From positions 1 through 54,222 of the forward strand of contig CALXCA010000013.1 in assembly GCA_944386685.1 (NCBI GenBank): a DNA stretch of 54,222 bases, written 5' to 3'. This DNA is from an uncultured Clostridia bacterium (lineage in GTDB: Bacteria; Bacillota; Clostridia; TANB77; CAG-508). Made by a program: the position numbers and the translations under genes. Numbering within the stretch: position 1 is the stretch's first letter; the number at the start of each line of letters is the position of its first letter. Positions 17,387 to 29,237 of the stretch are shown one piece after another. The notes beneath the pieces are model-generated. The model was not told the origin of the DNA, searched no databases, and saw only the letters and a list, made by a program, of their open reading frames with translations.

Positions 17387-20038
17387 TCAATAGCTACAAA
17401 TATATTTATCATTTTTTCTTAAAAATATTTTAAATATTTCCATAATTATCATTAGTGGCAATACAAGTAAAAGCAAAAATCCTACACTTTCTATTGAAAT
17501 AACTCCTAAATGTAATATATTTGCTAATGATGGTGTAGTAACAATAGCCAATTGAATTAAACAAGTAATTAAAATTGTAAAAATCAAAAAAGGGTTATTA
17601 TGTCCAGAAATTTTTACCATAGAAATTCGCTCACTTCTACAATTAAAAATATGAATATTTTCCATTAAAACCATTAAAGTTAGTAAATATGCTCTTATCG
17701 TTTCTATTTCTAAATTTTTTATTTTATATAGATACAAATAAAAAATAAATTCAATAATAGCCATTAAAAAAGCAGAAATTAAAATTTCACTAACCATTAA
17801 TTTATTAAAAATAACCTTATTATTTAAATTTTTATTCATTACATTTTCTACATCTTTTTCAAAAGCTAGTGCATTACTTTGTACCCCATTACTTATTAAA
17901 TTTAACCATAATAATTGTATTGCAACTAGAGGTATTGGTAAATTAAAAATAATTGCTAGCACAAATAATATAATTTCTGAAAATCCTGTTGAAAGTAACA
18001 AATAAATTACTTTTCTAATATTATTATAAGCTCTTCTACCTTCCTCAACACCTTTTACTATTGAAGAAAAATTATCATCTGTAATAATCATTTTTCCAGT
18101 TTCTTTTGCAATATCTGTTCCACTTCCCATTGCAACACCAATATCTGCAGATTTTAATGCTGGTGCATCATTTACACCATCACCTGTAACTGCAACAAGT
18201 TTTCCTTCTTTTTTTAAATCTTTTACAATTTGCAATTTTTCCATTGGTGTTACTCTTGAATAAACTTTATTTATGCCTATTCTTTTCGCAATAGCTTGTG
18301 CTGTATTTTTTTGATCTCCTGTAATCATTATTGTTTCAATTCCTGCTTCTTTACATTTTTTAACTGCTTCTTCTACCCCTTCTCTTATTGGGTCAACAAA
18401 TGCAACTAAACCTAAAAATACCAAATCATAAATATCTTTTTCGTGTAATTCTTTTATTTCTGAATTAATTTTGGAATCATCTTTTTTAGGATATAACTCC
18501 TTTTCTTTAATATTTATATTTTCTTCTGAATTATTTTTTGAAGTATCTAGAATGTTCTTATTTGATGATTTTGCTATTGCAATTACTCTATATCCTTCTT
18601 TTGCAAGTTCTGTATTTTGTTTTAAGATTAAAGCTTTGTTAATCTCCTCTTCTTTTCCGTCTAAATTCATATATTTACAAAAATCTAAAATTCTTTCTGG
18701 TGCACCTTTTACTGTAATATAATTTTTATTATTCTCTTTATATGATATTGCCGAATATTTTAATTGAGATTCATAATGAATTATTGCATTAATTTGAGGC
18801 ACTTCTTCAATTGGAACTTTTAAACCTAAAGCAAGAAATGCAATATCAATTGCATCTCCAGTGTGTTTCCATTGCTTATCCTCGTATTTTAAAGAAGCAT
18901 CATTATTTATATATCCCATTTTTATAATTTCTTCTATTTGATTTTTATTTTTTTCATCATATCTTATTTCTCCAATGTCATTATATCCAATACCTTTTAC
19001 ATCTGCAATTTGATTATTTGGTAATAATATTTTTTTAGCTGTTTGCTCATTTGCTGTTAATGTACCTGTTTTATCTGTTGCAATAACATTACAACTCCCT
19101 AAACTTTCTACACTACTTAGTTTTTTTACAATAACATGTTTTTTTGCCATCTTATTTGATGCAATAGATAAAATAATAGTACATGCTATTGTAAGACCTT
19201 CTGGTATTGTAGAAACAGTTAATGCAACTACACTAGAAAGAATTTCCGAAATTGTATAACCTTTATAATATAATATTATAGATGTCATAATTGCAAATAA
19301 AATAAATCCAATACTAATTTGTTTAGAAAATTTTTTTAACTTATTTATTAACGGTGTTTCTGTATCTTCTGACAAAATTACATTTTCTGCAATTCTTCCA
19401 AATTCTGTTTCAATTCCAGTTGCAATGGCAATACCTTTTCCTCTCCCTTTTGTAATTACACTTCCAGCAAATGCTATATTTTTTCTTTCTGCAAGTTCTG
19501 TATTTCTAATTAATAAATCTGTATTTTTAGATTTTGGAATTGATTCTCCTGTTAAAATAGATTCATTTATATCTAAATTTTTAGTCTCTATTAGCCTAAT
19601 ATCAGCAGGAACTTTTGCTCCTGTTTCTAAATCTATAATATCTCCAACAACTACATCCTCTGAATTAATTTCTTTTAATATTCCATCTCTTATAACTCTT
19701 GTTTTTATTTTTATCATATTTTGCAATTTTTCTGCACTTTTTTCAGAACTCCATTCTTGATAAGTTCCAATAACTGTATTTATTGTTATAACTACAAATA
19801 TAAATATTGCATCTGCTATACTGTTTGTTATTATGGAAAAAATCGCACCAAATAACAAAATATATATAATTGGATTATTTATTTGGTCAATTATCATTTT
19901 TAAAATAGTTCTCTTTTTTGCTGTTGGAATTTTATTTGCTCCATTTTCTATTAATCTTTTTTGTGCTTCTTCTTCTGTTAATCCATTTATATTAGTTCTT
20001 AATTGTTTAAATATTTCTTCTGTTGTTTTATACCACAT
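17387..20038 (-). CDS. P2-type cation-transporting ATPase
   Basis: ATP-driven ion pump of 883 residues. The start is set at 20038 (MWYKTTEEIFKQL) because AAGGAG lies just upstream; a longer reading frame runs into repeat DNA. In order: actuator TGES motif (ILTGESIP), TM4 STIPEGLTIA, phosphorylation site DKTGT with Asp322, hinge TGDGVNDAPAL, and C-terminal membrane helices. The PEGL motif is shared with Ca2+ pumps. The usual TM6 motif TDGLPA is replaced by SNGVQSNAL, so the Asp that helps bind Ca2+ in SERCA-type pumps is absent and the ion is uncertain. There is a poorly conserved, Lys/Asn-rich insert near 510-550. The SD is buried in a terminator-like hairpin. Confidence 0.88.
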   Translation of the reverse strand: MWYKTTEEIFKQLRTNINGLTEEEAQKRLIENGANKIPTAKKRTILKMIIDQINNPIIYILLFGAIFSIITNSIADAIFIFVVITINTVIGTYQEWSSEKSAEKLQNMIKIKTRVIRDGILKEINSEDVVVGDIIDLETGAKVPADIRLIETKNLDINESILTGESIPKSKNTDLLIRNTELAERKNIAFAGSVITKGRGKGIAIATGIETEFGRIAENVILSEDTETPLINKLKKFSKQISIGFILFAIMTSIILYYKGYTISEILSSVVALTVSTIPEGLTIACTIILSIASNKMAKKHVIVKKLSSVESLGSCNVIATDKTGTLTANEQTAKKILLPNNQIADVKGIGYNDIGEIRYDEKNKNQIEEIIKMGYINNDASLKYEDKQWKHTGDAIDIAFLALGLKVPIEEVPQINAIIHYESQLKYSAISYKENNKNYITVKGAPERILDFCKYMNLDGKEEEINKALILKQNTELAKEGYRVIAIAKSSNKNILDTSKNNSEENINIKEKELYPKKDDSKINSEIKELHEKDIYDLVFLGLVAFVDPIREGVEEAVKKCKEAGIETIMITGDQKNTAQAIAKRIGINKVYSRVTPMEKLQIVKDLKKEGKLVAVTGDGVNDAPALKSADIGVAMGSGTDIAKETGKMIITDDNFSSIVKGVEEGRRAYNNIRKVIYLLLSTGFSEIILFVLAIIFNLPIPLVAIQLLWLNLISNGVQSNALAFEKDVENVMNKNLNNKVIFNKLMVSEILISAFLMAIIEFIFYLYLYKIKNLEIETIRAYLLTLMVLMENIHIFNCRSERISMVKISGHNNPFLIFTILITCLIQLAIVTTPSLANILHLGVISIESVGFLLLLVLPLMIIMEIFKIFLRKNDKYICSY

Positions 20039-20083
20039 AAAAAAATCTCCTTTTGGCTTATTATTTACCAAAAGAGACTTTTT
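20039..20083 (-). terminator. Terminator-like hairpin holding the ATPase gene's SD
   Basis: On the minus strand TCTCTTTTGG pairs with CCAAAAGGAGA (one bulge, 11-nt loop) and is followed by a run of seven T, then directly by the ATG at 20038. The 3' side of the stem contains AAGGAG, the only SD for the gene. The element could end transcription arriving from eno and also hide the ribosome site. It is T-rich on both strands, so it may act bidirectionally. Confidence 0.65.
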
Positions 20084-20093
20084 ATTCATTGGG

Positions 20094-20405
20094 GTCGGTC
20101 CCAATACAAAAAGGGACCGACCCTAACACAAAAAGGGACCGACCCCAACAAAAAAAGGGACCGACCCCAATACAAAAAAGGACCGACCCCAATACAAAAA
20201 AGGACCGACCCTAACACAAAAAGGGACCGACCACAACACAGAAAGGGACCGACCCCAACACAGAAAGGGACCGACCCCAACACAAAAAGGGACCGACCCC
20301 AATACAAAAAAGGGACCGACCCCAACACAAAAAAGGGACCGACCCTAACACAGAAAGGGACCGACCACAACAGCCAAGTAGCTAAAAGGATCGCCCCCAA
20401 CAAAA
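20094..20405. repeat. Tandem GGGACCGACCCC array, ~22-bp unit
   Basis: One inverted unit (GGGGTCGGTCCC) is followed by twelve direct units of about 22 bp. The core is GGACCGACCCC, linked by AACACAAAAA or close variants. A degenerate end module (AGCCAAGTAGCTAAAAGG ... CCCCAAC, 20373-20402) touches the eno stop codon. Units vary by single bases (CCCCAA, CCCTAA, CCACAA; ACACAGAAA, ATACAAAAA), so the array is not a fresh duplication. It fills the 366-nt gap between eno and the ATPase gene. No spacers of unique sequence exist, so it is not CRISPR. REP-like elements are the closest known type. Confidence 0.85.
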
Positions 20406-21728
<1,323 letters not shown>

Positions 21729-21734
21729 TCATCT

Positions 21735-22406
21735 TTATAATTTTTGGCTTAAAATTTGATTAACAATCTTCTTGTTTTCTTCTTGTTCAACTAAATAATC
21801 AACTCTTTCATCTTTTGTAATATCTGTTGTATCATATTTAACAACATTTACTTGTCTTTTTAGGTAAATGCCTGTCATATATGTCTCATTTTTTATATGA
21901 TTATTTTGCTTTAAATTAATTAAATATTTTTTATATGCTTTATTTTCTTTTTTACCACATGGGTCTATATTTAAATATTTTTTTCTCCAATAAATATGAT
22001 GGTCATAATATTCTTCTTGACCTCCTAATAAATTATCATATCCAAATTCATATGTAATTCTTTCATTTTTTATTGATATTGTTATATTTGACCAAGGTTT
22101 TTGTCCTGATTTCTTAAATTCTTCTCTTAAATCTTTTATTTCATCATATAATAATTCTACTAGTTTTAAGTATTCTTCTTCCTCTATATTATATTTATTT
22201 GGGACTTCATAAACATTTACGTATTTTCTTTTTAAAATTCCTTTTGGCATAAAGTAAAAATACATTTCTCCAATTTGAATTTTACCTAGCCTTTCAATTA
22301 TTGATGAATATAAATGTAATTCGTCCCATTTTCCAGGTACAATGTAAAAAAGTTTTTTTTGTATATTTTCATATATTTCTTTAATTTTTTTTGTATTATT
22401 AATCAC
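21735..22406 (-). CDS. YezG/DUF600-like immunity-type protein
   Basis: The first ~150 residues resemble YezG (DUF600) proteins, which in B. subtilis protect against the paired LXG toxin YeeF: IYENIQKKLFYIVPGKWDELHLYSSI, FYFMPKG, VPNKYNI, LREEFKKSGQKPWSNITI and the WRKKYLNIDP end. About 70 lysine-rich residues follow without a recognised domain. No LXG or polymorphic toxin gene is present in the window. It lies 21 nt before eno inside the glycolytic cluster, so it is likely expressed at high level. The family call is by pattern only. Confidence 0.6.
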   Translation of the reverse strand: MINNTKKIKEIYENIQKKLFYIVPGKWDELHLYSSIIERLGKIQIGEMYFYFMPKGILKRKYVNVYEVPNKYNIEEEEYLKLVELLYDEIKDLREEFKKSGQKPWSNITISIKNERITYEFGYDNLLGGQEEYYDHHIYWRKKYLNIDPCGKKENKAYKKYLINLKQNNHIKNETYMTGIYLKRQVNVVKYDTTDITKDERVDYLVEQEENKKIVNQILSQKL

Positions 22407-22507
22407 TTTTATTCACCTTTATTTTTATATCTAATATTCAAATTTTTTACAATTTAAATGAATATTTTAAGTTTCTCATATTTTAAAATGTTAAATTTTA
22501 TTTTTAA

Positions 22508-24046
22508 TTAATTTTGTTTTTCTAAAATACTTTCTCCTGTCATTTCTTTTGGTTTTTCTATTCCTAATAATTCTAACATTGTTGGTGCTAAATCTGCTAA
22601 TTTACCAGATTTAACTTTTAAATTTTCATCTTTTGTAACAAGTATTAATGGTACTGGATTTGTTGTATGTGCAGTATGTGGTTCACCTGTTTTATAATCT
22701 ATCATTTGTTCACAGTTTCCATGGTCTGCAGTTATAATTAGTGTTCCATCATGTTCTAATATTGCATCAACAACTTTTTGCACACATTCATCTATTGTTT
22801 CTACAGCTTTTATTGCTGCTGGTAAACTTCCTGTATGACCAACCATATCTGGATTTGCATAATTTAATATTATTGTATCATATTTATCTGCATTTATTGC
22901 TTCTACAACTTTTTCTGTTACTGTATATGCACTCATTTCTGGTTGTAAATCATATGTTGCTACTTTTGGTGATGGTACTAAGATTCTATCTTCTCCAGGG
23001 TATTGTTTTTCTTCTCCACCATTAAAGAAAAATGTTACATGTGCATATTTTTCTGTTTCTGCTATTCTTAATTGTGTTAATCCATGTTTACTTACAACTT
23101 CTCCATATGTGTTTACTAATGGTTCTTTTTTGAATGCGATTTTTACATTTGGCATTGTTTCATCATAACTTGTAAAACATACAAAATATGTGTGAATTTT
23201 TTCTGTCTCAAATTCATTAAATTCTGGGTCAACTATTGTTCTTGTTATTTCTCTTGCTCTATCTGGTCTGAAATTGAAGAATATAACAGAATCATTTTCT
23301 TCTATTTTTGCTAATGGGATGTCATTATTTACAATAACTGTTGGTTCAACAAATTCATCAAATACTTCTTTTTGATAAGAATTTTCTATTGCTATTGTTG
23401 CTGATGTTGCTTTATTTCCTTCTCCTCTAACTAATGCATCATAACATTTTTTAATTCTATCCCATCTTTTATCTCTATCCATCGCATAATATCTTCCAGA
23501 TATACTTGCTATTTTTCCTAGATTTTTTTCTTTCATTTTATCTTCTAATTGTGCAATATATCCTTCAGCTGATGCTGGTGGTGTATCTCTTCCATCTAAA
23601 AAACAATGAACATATACATTTTCAAAATCTCTTCTTTTTGCCATTTCTAATAATCCATATAAATGTCTTATATGACTATGAACTCCACCATCAGATAATA
23701 ATCCTAATATGTGTAATTTTGAATTATGTTTTTTACAATTTTCTATTGCTTCTATAAATTCTGGAATAGCAAAGAAGTCTCCATCTTCAATTGATTTTGT
23801 TATTTTTGTTAATTCCTGATATACAATTCTTCCTGCTCCTATATTTGTATGTCCTACCTCAGAATTTCCCATTTGACCTTCTGGTAATCCAACCTGTAAT
23901 CCACTTGTATACATTATTGTATTTGGATATTTTTTCATTAGTTTATCTATATTAGGTGTCTTGGCTAATTTTACTGCATTACCATCTGTATTTTCATTAA
24001 TTCCAAATCCATCTAATATCATTAGCATTACTGGTTTTTTCTCCAT
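22508..24046 (-). CDS. gpmI: 2,3-bisphosphoglycerate-independent phosphoglycerate mutase
   Basis: Interconverts 3- and 2-phosphoglycerate using two Mn2+ ions. The start is set at the ATG at 24046 ([15 protein letters not shown]), 9 nt from AAAGGG; an upstream ATG at 24055 abuts the SD. Motifs: MILDGFG (metal Asp), [14 protein letters not shown] with the phosphorylated Ser, [32 protein letters not shown] and [10 protein letters not shown]. Length is normal. It is downstream of tpiA by 24 nt. Confidence 0.97.
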   Translation of the reverse strand: MEKKPVMLMILDGFGINENTDGNAVKLAKTPNIDKLMKKYPNTIMYTSGLQVGLPEGQMGNSEVGHTNIGAGRIVYQELTKITKSIEDGDFFAIPEFIEAIENCKKHNSKLHILGLLSDGGVHSHIRHLYGLLEMAKRRDFENVYVHCFLDGRDTPPASAEGYIAQLEDKMKEKNLGKIASISGRYYAMDRDKRWDRIKKCYDALVRGEGNKATSATIAIENSYQKEVFDEFVEPTVIVNNDIPLAKIEENDSVIFFNFRPDRAREITRTIVDPEFNEFETEKIHTYFVCFTSYDETMPNVKIAFKKEPLVNTYGEVVSKHGLTQLRIAETEKYAHVTFFFNGGEEKQYPGEDRILVPSPKVATYDLQPEMSAYTVTEKVVEAINADKYDTIILNYANPDMVGHTGSLPAAIKAVETIDECVQKVVDAILEHDGTLIITADHGNCEQMIDYKTGEPHTAHTTNPVPLILVTKDENLKVKSGKLADLAPTMLELLGIEKPKEMTGESILEKQN

Positions 24047-24070
24047 TATTTTCATCCCTTTCTAAAATGT

Positions 24071-24823
24071 TTATTTGTCAAAATTAACGATTTTACTAAA
24101 CTCATCAGGTTTTAAACTAGCTCCTCCAACAAGTCCTCCGTCAATATCTGACATTTCGAATAACTCTTTTGCATTTGAAGCTTTTACACTGCCACCATAT
24201 TGTATTATAATTTCATTTGCATCATTTTGTCCATACATTTCTGCAACTTTTTTTCTTATTTGTGCAATTGTTTCATTTGCTTCTTCTTTTGTAGCTGTTT
24301 TACCAGTACCTATAGCCCAAATAGGTTCATAAGCAATAATTATATTTTTTAAATCTTCTGCTTTTAAATTATTAAATGCTTTTTCTACTTGGTTAGTAAC
24401 TATTTCTTCTGTTTTGCCATTTTCTCTTTGTTCCAAAGTTTCTCCAACACAAACAATTGGTTTTAATCCCACTGCAAGTGCTGATTTTATTTTTTTATTA
24501 ACTGTCTCATCTGTTTCTGCAAAATATTGTCTTCTTTCAGAATGTCCTATAATAACATATTCTGTTCCTATAGATTTTAACATTTGTGCAGATACTTCTC
24601 CTGTATATGCACCTTTTTCTTCCCAATGCATATTTTGAGCACCTATTTTTATATTTGTTCCTTGAACATGTAAAAGTGCATAAAATAAATCTGTAAATGG
24701 AACACATAAAATCACTTCATTTTTAGTATCTTTAACTAATGGTGCAAATTGTTCTATAAAGTTAATTGTTTCATTTGGAAGCATATTCATTTTCCAATTT
24801 CCTGCAATAACCTTTCTTCTCAT
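24071..24823 (-). CDS. tpiA: Triosephosphate isomerase
   Basis: Interconverts dihydroxyacetone phosphate and glyceraldehyde-3-phosphate. Start at the ATG at 24823 (MRRKVIAGNWKMN), with GAAAGG 11 nt upstream; the in-frame GTG at 24832 would abut the SD. Active-site residues are visible: Lys in AGNWKMN, His in IIGHSERRQYF, Glu in IIAYEPIWAIGTGK, and the phosphate loops YGGSVK and GGLVGGASL. Its start lies 3 nt from the stop of the guanylate-kinase-like gene. Confidence 0.97.
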   Translation of the reverse strand: MRRKVIAGNWKMNMLPNETINFIEQFAPLVKDTKNEVILCVPFTDLFYALLHVQGTNIKIGAQNMHWEEKGAYTGEVSAQMLKSIGTEYVIIGHSERRQYFAETDETVNKKIKSALAVGLKPIVCVGETLEQRENGKTEEIVTNQVEKAFNNLKAEDLKNIIIAYEPIWAIGTGKTATKEEANETIAQIRKKVAEMYGQNDANEIIIQYGGSVKASNAKELFEMSDIDGGLVGGASLKPDEFSKIVNFDK

Positions 24824-24825
24824 TA

Positions 24826-25374
24826 CTAACACATCCTTTCAATTACATTTAATAAATCCTTTTTGGCTTTATCTGTATAATCATTTATAAAAACATAGTC
24901 AAATTGTTTTTGTAAATCTTTATTACTATTATATTCTTTAATATGTTCATCTATTTCTTTTAATCTGTTTTGCTCTACTTGTGGTGGCAATCCTCTTTTA
25001 TGCAATTCAACTTTTGCTCTTTCTATGTCTTTTGGAATTATATAAATTGAAAATACATTTTTTATATTTTTCTTAAAATCATATATTGTACTATAATGCA
25101 CTTCTGTAACTTGATTTTCATATAATTTAACTTTATTTATTTTATATCCATATTTTGCTCCAAGAAATTCAAAATAAAAAGCAAATTCTTTATTTTTTAC
25201 TATTTTATTAAATTCTTCATCAGTAACAAATTCTTTATCTATACCATTTATTTCATTTTCTCTTTTTGGTCTTGTTGTTGTTATAGCTAGATTTTTAAAT
25301 TTTAATTCCTCTGATATTGCATTTTTAAAAAAAGATTTTCCTGTTCCTGTTATTCCAGATAATGTTACTATCAC
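24826..25374 (-). CDS. Guanylate-kinase-like P-loop kinase
   Basis: 182 residues with a P-loop GITGTGKS at 7-14, TTTRPKRENEINGIDKEFV (the GMP-binding region of guanylate kinases in diverged form), and an ERAKVELHKRGL stretch like the family's lid and adenine region. Classic Gmk has SREPRPGE and GVHY motifs, which are altered here. It may be a diverged guanylate kinase or another small nucleotide or metabolite kinase. Placement directly ahead of tpiA is unusual. Translation is coupled to tpiA. Confidence 0.65.
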   Translation of the reverse strand: MIVTLSGITGTGKSFFKNAISEELKFKNLAITTTRPKRENEINGIDKEFVTDEEFNKIVKNKEFAFYFEFLGAKYGYKINKVKLYENQVTEVHYSTIYDFKKNIKNVFSIYIIPKDIERAKVELHKRGLPPQVEQNRLKEIDEHIKEYNSNKDLQKQFDYVFINDYTDKAKKDLLNVIERMC

Positions 25375-25392
25375 TGTATTTCATTCCTTTCT

Positions 25393-25529
25393 AGGTATAT
25401 TAATATATATTTATAGTTTAAAATTTGTATACCTTGATAGTTCTTGATATCTATATAAGTAAATATTACCTAGATTAAATATTTATTTTACTTTTATTAT
25501 TTTCAAGAACTTTTATAAGTGAATATTAC
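25393..25529. repeat. Small nested repeats between the kinase and Nudix genes
   Basis: AGGTATA/TATACCT (25393-25399, 25428-25434) and AGTTCTTGA/TCAAGAACT (25439-25447, 25503-25511) are inverted pairs. TATAAGTAAATATTAC (25454-25469) recurs with one mismatch at 25514-25529, 60 bp away. The purpose is unknown; it may fold in the polycistronic mRNA. Confidence 0.5.
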
Positions 25530-25537
25530 ATATAATT

Positions 25538-26131
25538 TTAATTTCTTTGAATTTCTGTTTTATTTTTATTATAATAAACATTTCTAACTTTTTCGAATAT
25601 TTCTTCATAATCAAAATTTTTAGGAAATTTTGTTCTTCCACTTTTCATCAATTCAAATGTTTCTTCTAAAGGAAGCCATACATATCTTTTTATTTCTTCT
25701 TCTTGAATTTTAACTTCTGATGAATTTCTTTTTAAGCAAAAAAATGTTATAAAGAAATTTTTTATTTTATTTGAACTTTCAAAACCAAGAGGAACTCCTT
25801 TAGGAGTTATTTTCACAACGTTCATTGCCTCTTCAACTCCAATTCCAAGCTCCTCTTTTAATTCTCTTATCATAGCTTGAGTTTCAGTTTCATTATTATC
25901 TAAATGTCCTGAACATAAATCATTTTTACCTGGTGTAAGCCCTTTGTCTGCTCTAACTTCAATAAGAACTTCTCCTTTTTCATTAATTACAAAACATGTT
26001 ACACCATTAAGCCAATCATTTTCACTTAAGTTTTTTTCTTCACTTTTATCTATTGTTTTTTTATAGTTTCCATTTTTATCATAAACTCTGTATTGCATTG
26101 ATTGTACCATAGGTACTTTTACATTCTCCAT
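25538..26131 (-). CDS. Nudix hydrolase (YfcD/IPP-isomerase-like group)
   Basis: 197 residues. A full Nudix box is visible: G of GHLDNNE, seven residues later RELKEELGI. The N-terminal layout (VYDKNGNYKKTIDKSE, then NGVTCFVINEKGEVLIEVR) matches the Nudix subgroup that resembles isopentenyl-diphosphate isomerase. The substrate is unknown. It sits 48 nt after pgk in the glycolytic cluster. The C-terminal 15 residues are charged and probably disordered. Confidence 0.85.
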   Translation of the reverse strand: MENVKVPMVQSMQYRVYDKNGNYKKTIDKSEEKNLSENDWLNGVTCFVINEKGEVLIEVRADKGLTPGKNDLCSGHLDNNETETQAMIRELKEELGIGVEEAMNVVKITPKGVPLGFESSNKIKNFFITFFCLKRNSSEVKIQEEEIKRYVWLPLEETFELMKSGRTKFPKNFDYEEIFEKVRNVYYNKNKTEIQRN

Positions 26132-26179
26132 TTTGATAAACTGCCTTTCCTTTTATACTCAAACTATTAAAAACAAATT

Positions 26180-27364
26180 TTATTTATCCATTAAACATTC
26201 AATTCCTGGTAATTTTTTACCTTCTAAGAATTCTAGAGAAGCTCCTCCACCTGTAGAAACATGTGTCATTTTATCTGCAAGTCCTGCCTTTTGTACTGCT
26301 GCAGCAGTGTCTCCTCCTCCAATTATTGTTGTTGCATCTGATTCTGCTAAAACTTTTGCTAATTCATTTGTTCCTGTTGCAAATAAATCAAATTCAGCAA
26401 CTCCTACTGTTCCATTCCAAATTATAGTTTTTGCTTTTCTTAATTCTTCTGAATATAATTCTATTGTTTTTGGTCCAATGTCTAGACCTTCCCAACCATC
26501 TGGAATTGAATCTCTATCTACAATCATTGTTTCTGTATTTGCAGAAAATTCTTTTCCTAATTTATTATCAACAGGTAATAACATTTTTACATTTTTGGCT
26601 TTAGCTTTTTCCATTAATTCTTTTGCTAAATCAATTTTATCATCTTCACAAATTGAATTTCCAACAGAATATCCTAGTGCTTTGAAAAATGTATATGCCA
26701 TTCCTCCACCAATTAATAATACATTAACTTTTTCTAGTAAACTATCTATAACTGCTATTTTATCAGATACTTTTGATCCTCCTAAAATAGATACAAATGG
26801 TCTTTCTGGATTTTCTAATGCTTCTCCTAAAAATTTTAGTTCTTTTTCAATTAAAAATCCTGAAACTGCTGGTATATAATGAGCAACACCTTCTGTTGAT
26901 GCATGTGCTCTATGTGCTGTTCCAAATGCATCATTTACAAATATTTCTCCATAACTTGCTAATTTTTTTGCAAATTCTGGGTCATTATCTGTTTCTTCTT
27001 TATGAAATCTAACATTTTCAAGTAACATAACTTGTCCTGGTTGTAAATTTTCTGATAATCTTTTTGCATCTTCTCCTATAACATCTTTTGCCATTAAAAC
27101 TTCTTGTCCTAATTGTTTAGAAAGTTCAACAGCAACTGGTGCAAGTGAAAATTCTTTTTTAAATTCTCCCTTTGGTCTTCCTAAATGTGAACTTAAAACT
27201 ATTTTACAACCTTGGTCAATTAAATATTTTATTGTAGGTATTGCTGATACAATTCTTCTATTGTCTGTTATATTTTTATTTTCGTCCATTGGAACATTAA
27301 AATCACATCTAACAAATACTCTTTTTCCTTTTAAATCTATATCTCTAATTGTTTTTTTACTCAT
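26180..27364 (-). CDS. pgk: Phosphoglycerate kinase
   Basis: Transfers phosphate from 1,3-bisphosphoglycerate to ADP. The 394 residues match the monomeric bacterial enzyme. Motifs: [65 protein letters not shown], and the C-terminal nucleotide loop [11 protein letters not shown] with [15 protein letters not shown]. It follows gapA after a 293-nt gap that holds a structured repeat. Confidence 0.98.
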   Translation of the reverse strand: MSKKTIRDIDLKGKRVFVRCDFNVPMDENKNITDNRRIVSAIPTIKYLIDQGCKIVLSSHLGRPKGEFKKEFSLAPVAVELSKQLGQEVLMAKDVIGEDAKRLSENLQPGQVMLLENVRFHKEETDNDPEFAKKLASYGEIFVNDAFGTAHRAHASTEGVAHYIPAVSGFLIEKELKFLGEALENPERPFVSILGGSKVSDKIAVIDSLLEKVNVLLIGGGMAYTFFKALGYSVGNSICEDDKIDLAKELMEKAKAKNVKMLLPVDNKLGKEFSANTETMIVDRDSIPDGWEGLDIGPKTIELYSEELRKAKTIIWNGTVGVAEFDLFATGTNELAKVLAESDATTIIGGGDTAAAVQKAGLADKMTHVSTGGGASLEFLEGKKLPGIECLMDK

Positions 27365-27423
27365 ACAAAAACTCTTCCTTTCTAATGTGAAAGTATTTTC
27401 TTTTTTAAAAAATTATTTTCTTA

Positions 27424-27630
27424 TTACTTTTTTATTGAATAGGAATTTTATAGATTTTTTTGAAAATAAAATTTTTGTATTTAAATTTATATTTTCACTT
27501 TGAGCCTAAGTAGCTTAAAGTTTCATATTGTTTCTTTTGAAAATAAAATTTTTATATTTAAAATTTTATTTTCATTTTGAGTTGAGAAACCCAAAGTTTC
27601 ATATTATTTCCTATTCAATAAAAAAAGTAA
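27424..27630. repeat. Palindromic element with internal tandem duplication between gapA and pgk
   Basis: The ends 27424-27445 and 27608-27630 are inverted copies of each other (tips TTACTTTTTT and AAAAAAAGTAA; one-base indel). Between them, 27461-27538 and 27539-27611 are two diverged direct copies of about 75 bp. Each starts TGAAAATAAAATTTTT, has its own small hairpin (for example TTTGAGTT/AACCCAAA) and ends AAAGTTTCATATT. It has the form of a small non-autonomous element, or of an mRNA spacer that folds between two heavily expressed genes. Confidence 0.6.
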
Positions 27631-27657
27631 AATTATATTTATATAAATTTTTATATT

Positions 27658-28689
<1,032 letters not shown>

Positions 28690-28768
28690 TTAGCTAAATG
28701 CTTTTTCTTATAGTGTTTTTAAAGACTAATTTCCTTTTTATCTATTATTTACCTTTTTAGGCAACTTT

Positions 28769-28797
28769 ATTCTATAACAAAAAGACTTATTTTTCAA
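28769..28797 (-). promoter_or_regulatory. Promoter of the gapA glycolytic operon
   Basis: Minus strand TTGAAA (28792-28797) and TAGAAT (28769-28774) with 17-nt spacing. The leader to gapA is about 95 nt. No CggR or other operator dyad was evident. Confidence 0.6.
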
Positions 28798-28875
28798 GTA
28801 TTATTTGAAATTTTTATTAATTTATTGTAATTACTACTAGGTGTACTCCCTTTTCGTATTAGGTTTGTTGTTGGT

Positions 28876-29160
28876 GTCGGTCCCTTTTTGTGCTTGGCGT
28901 TGGCTATTGGGGTCGGTCCCTTTTTTGGCTGGGGTCGGTCCTAAAATAAACCAATATATAAAGTGTTTTTTATACCTTGTGTGTCGCAACCTACGAAAGA
29001 ATTTCAATAAGTAGGTTGCTCCAAATCGCATTCGCTACGCTCATTTGGTCGCTTACGCGGTATTGCAAAACACTTTATATATTGGTTTATTTTAGGACCG
29101 ACCCCAGTCAAAAAAGGGTCCGACCCCAATAGCCAACACCAAGCACAAAAAGGGACCGAC
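28876..29160. mobile_element. Palindromic REP/MITE-like element, copy A
   Basis: Two 94-bp arms (28876-28969 and 29067-29160) are inverted copies with three mismatches. The core (28931-29105) is 175 bp, bounded by GGGGTCGG and its complement, and holds its own sub-hairpins (GCAACCTAC/GTAGGTTGC at 28986-28994/29011-29019; CCAAAT/ATTTGG at 29021-29026/29043-29048). Outside the core both arms continue symmetrically through two more GGTCGGTCC modules. It occupies the 569-nt gap between gapA and the plus-strand gene at 29238; the remainder holds the gapA promoter and a short AT-rich stretch. No transposase is encoded. Confidence 0.8.
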
Positions 29161-29237
29161 CCAAACAAAATTAATGTATATTTTTATCAATTTATTATCA
29201 TAATAATTATAAATTTTAAGAAAGGATTGTGATAAAA

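Noticed and set aside
20094..20405. CRISPR array
   Set aside because: The repeats are adjacent with only A-rich links, there are no unique spacers, and no cas genes are present.
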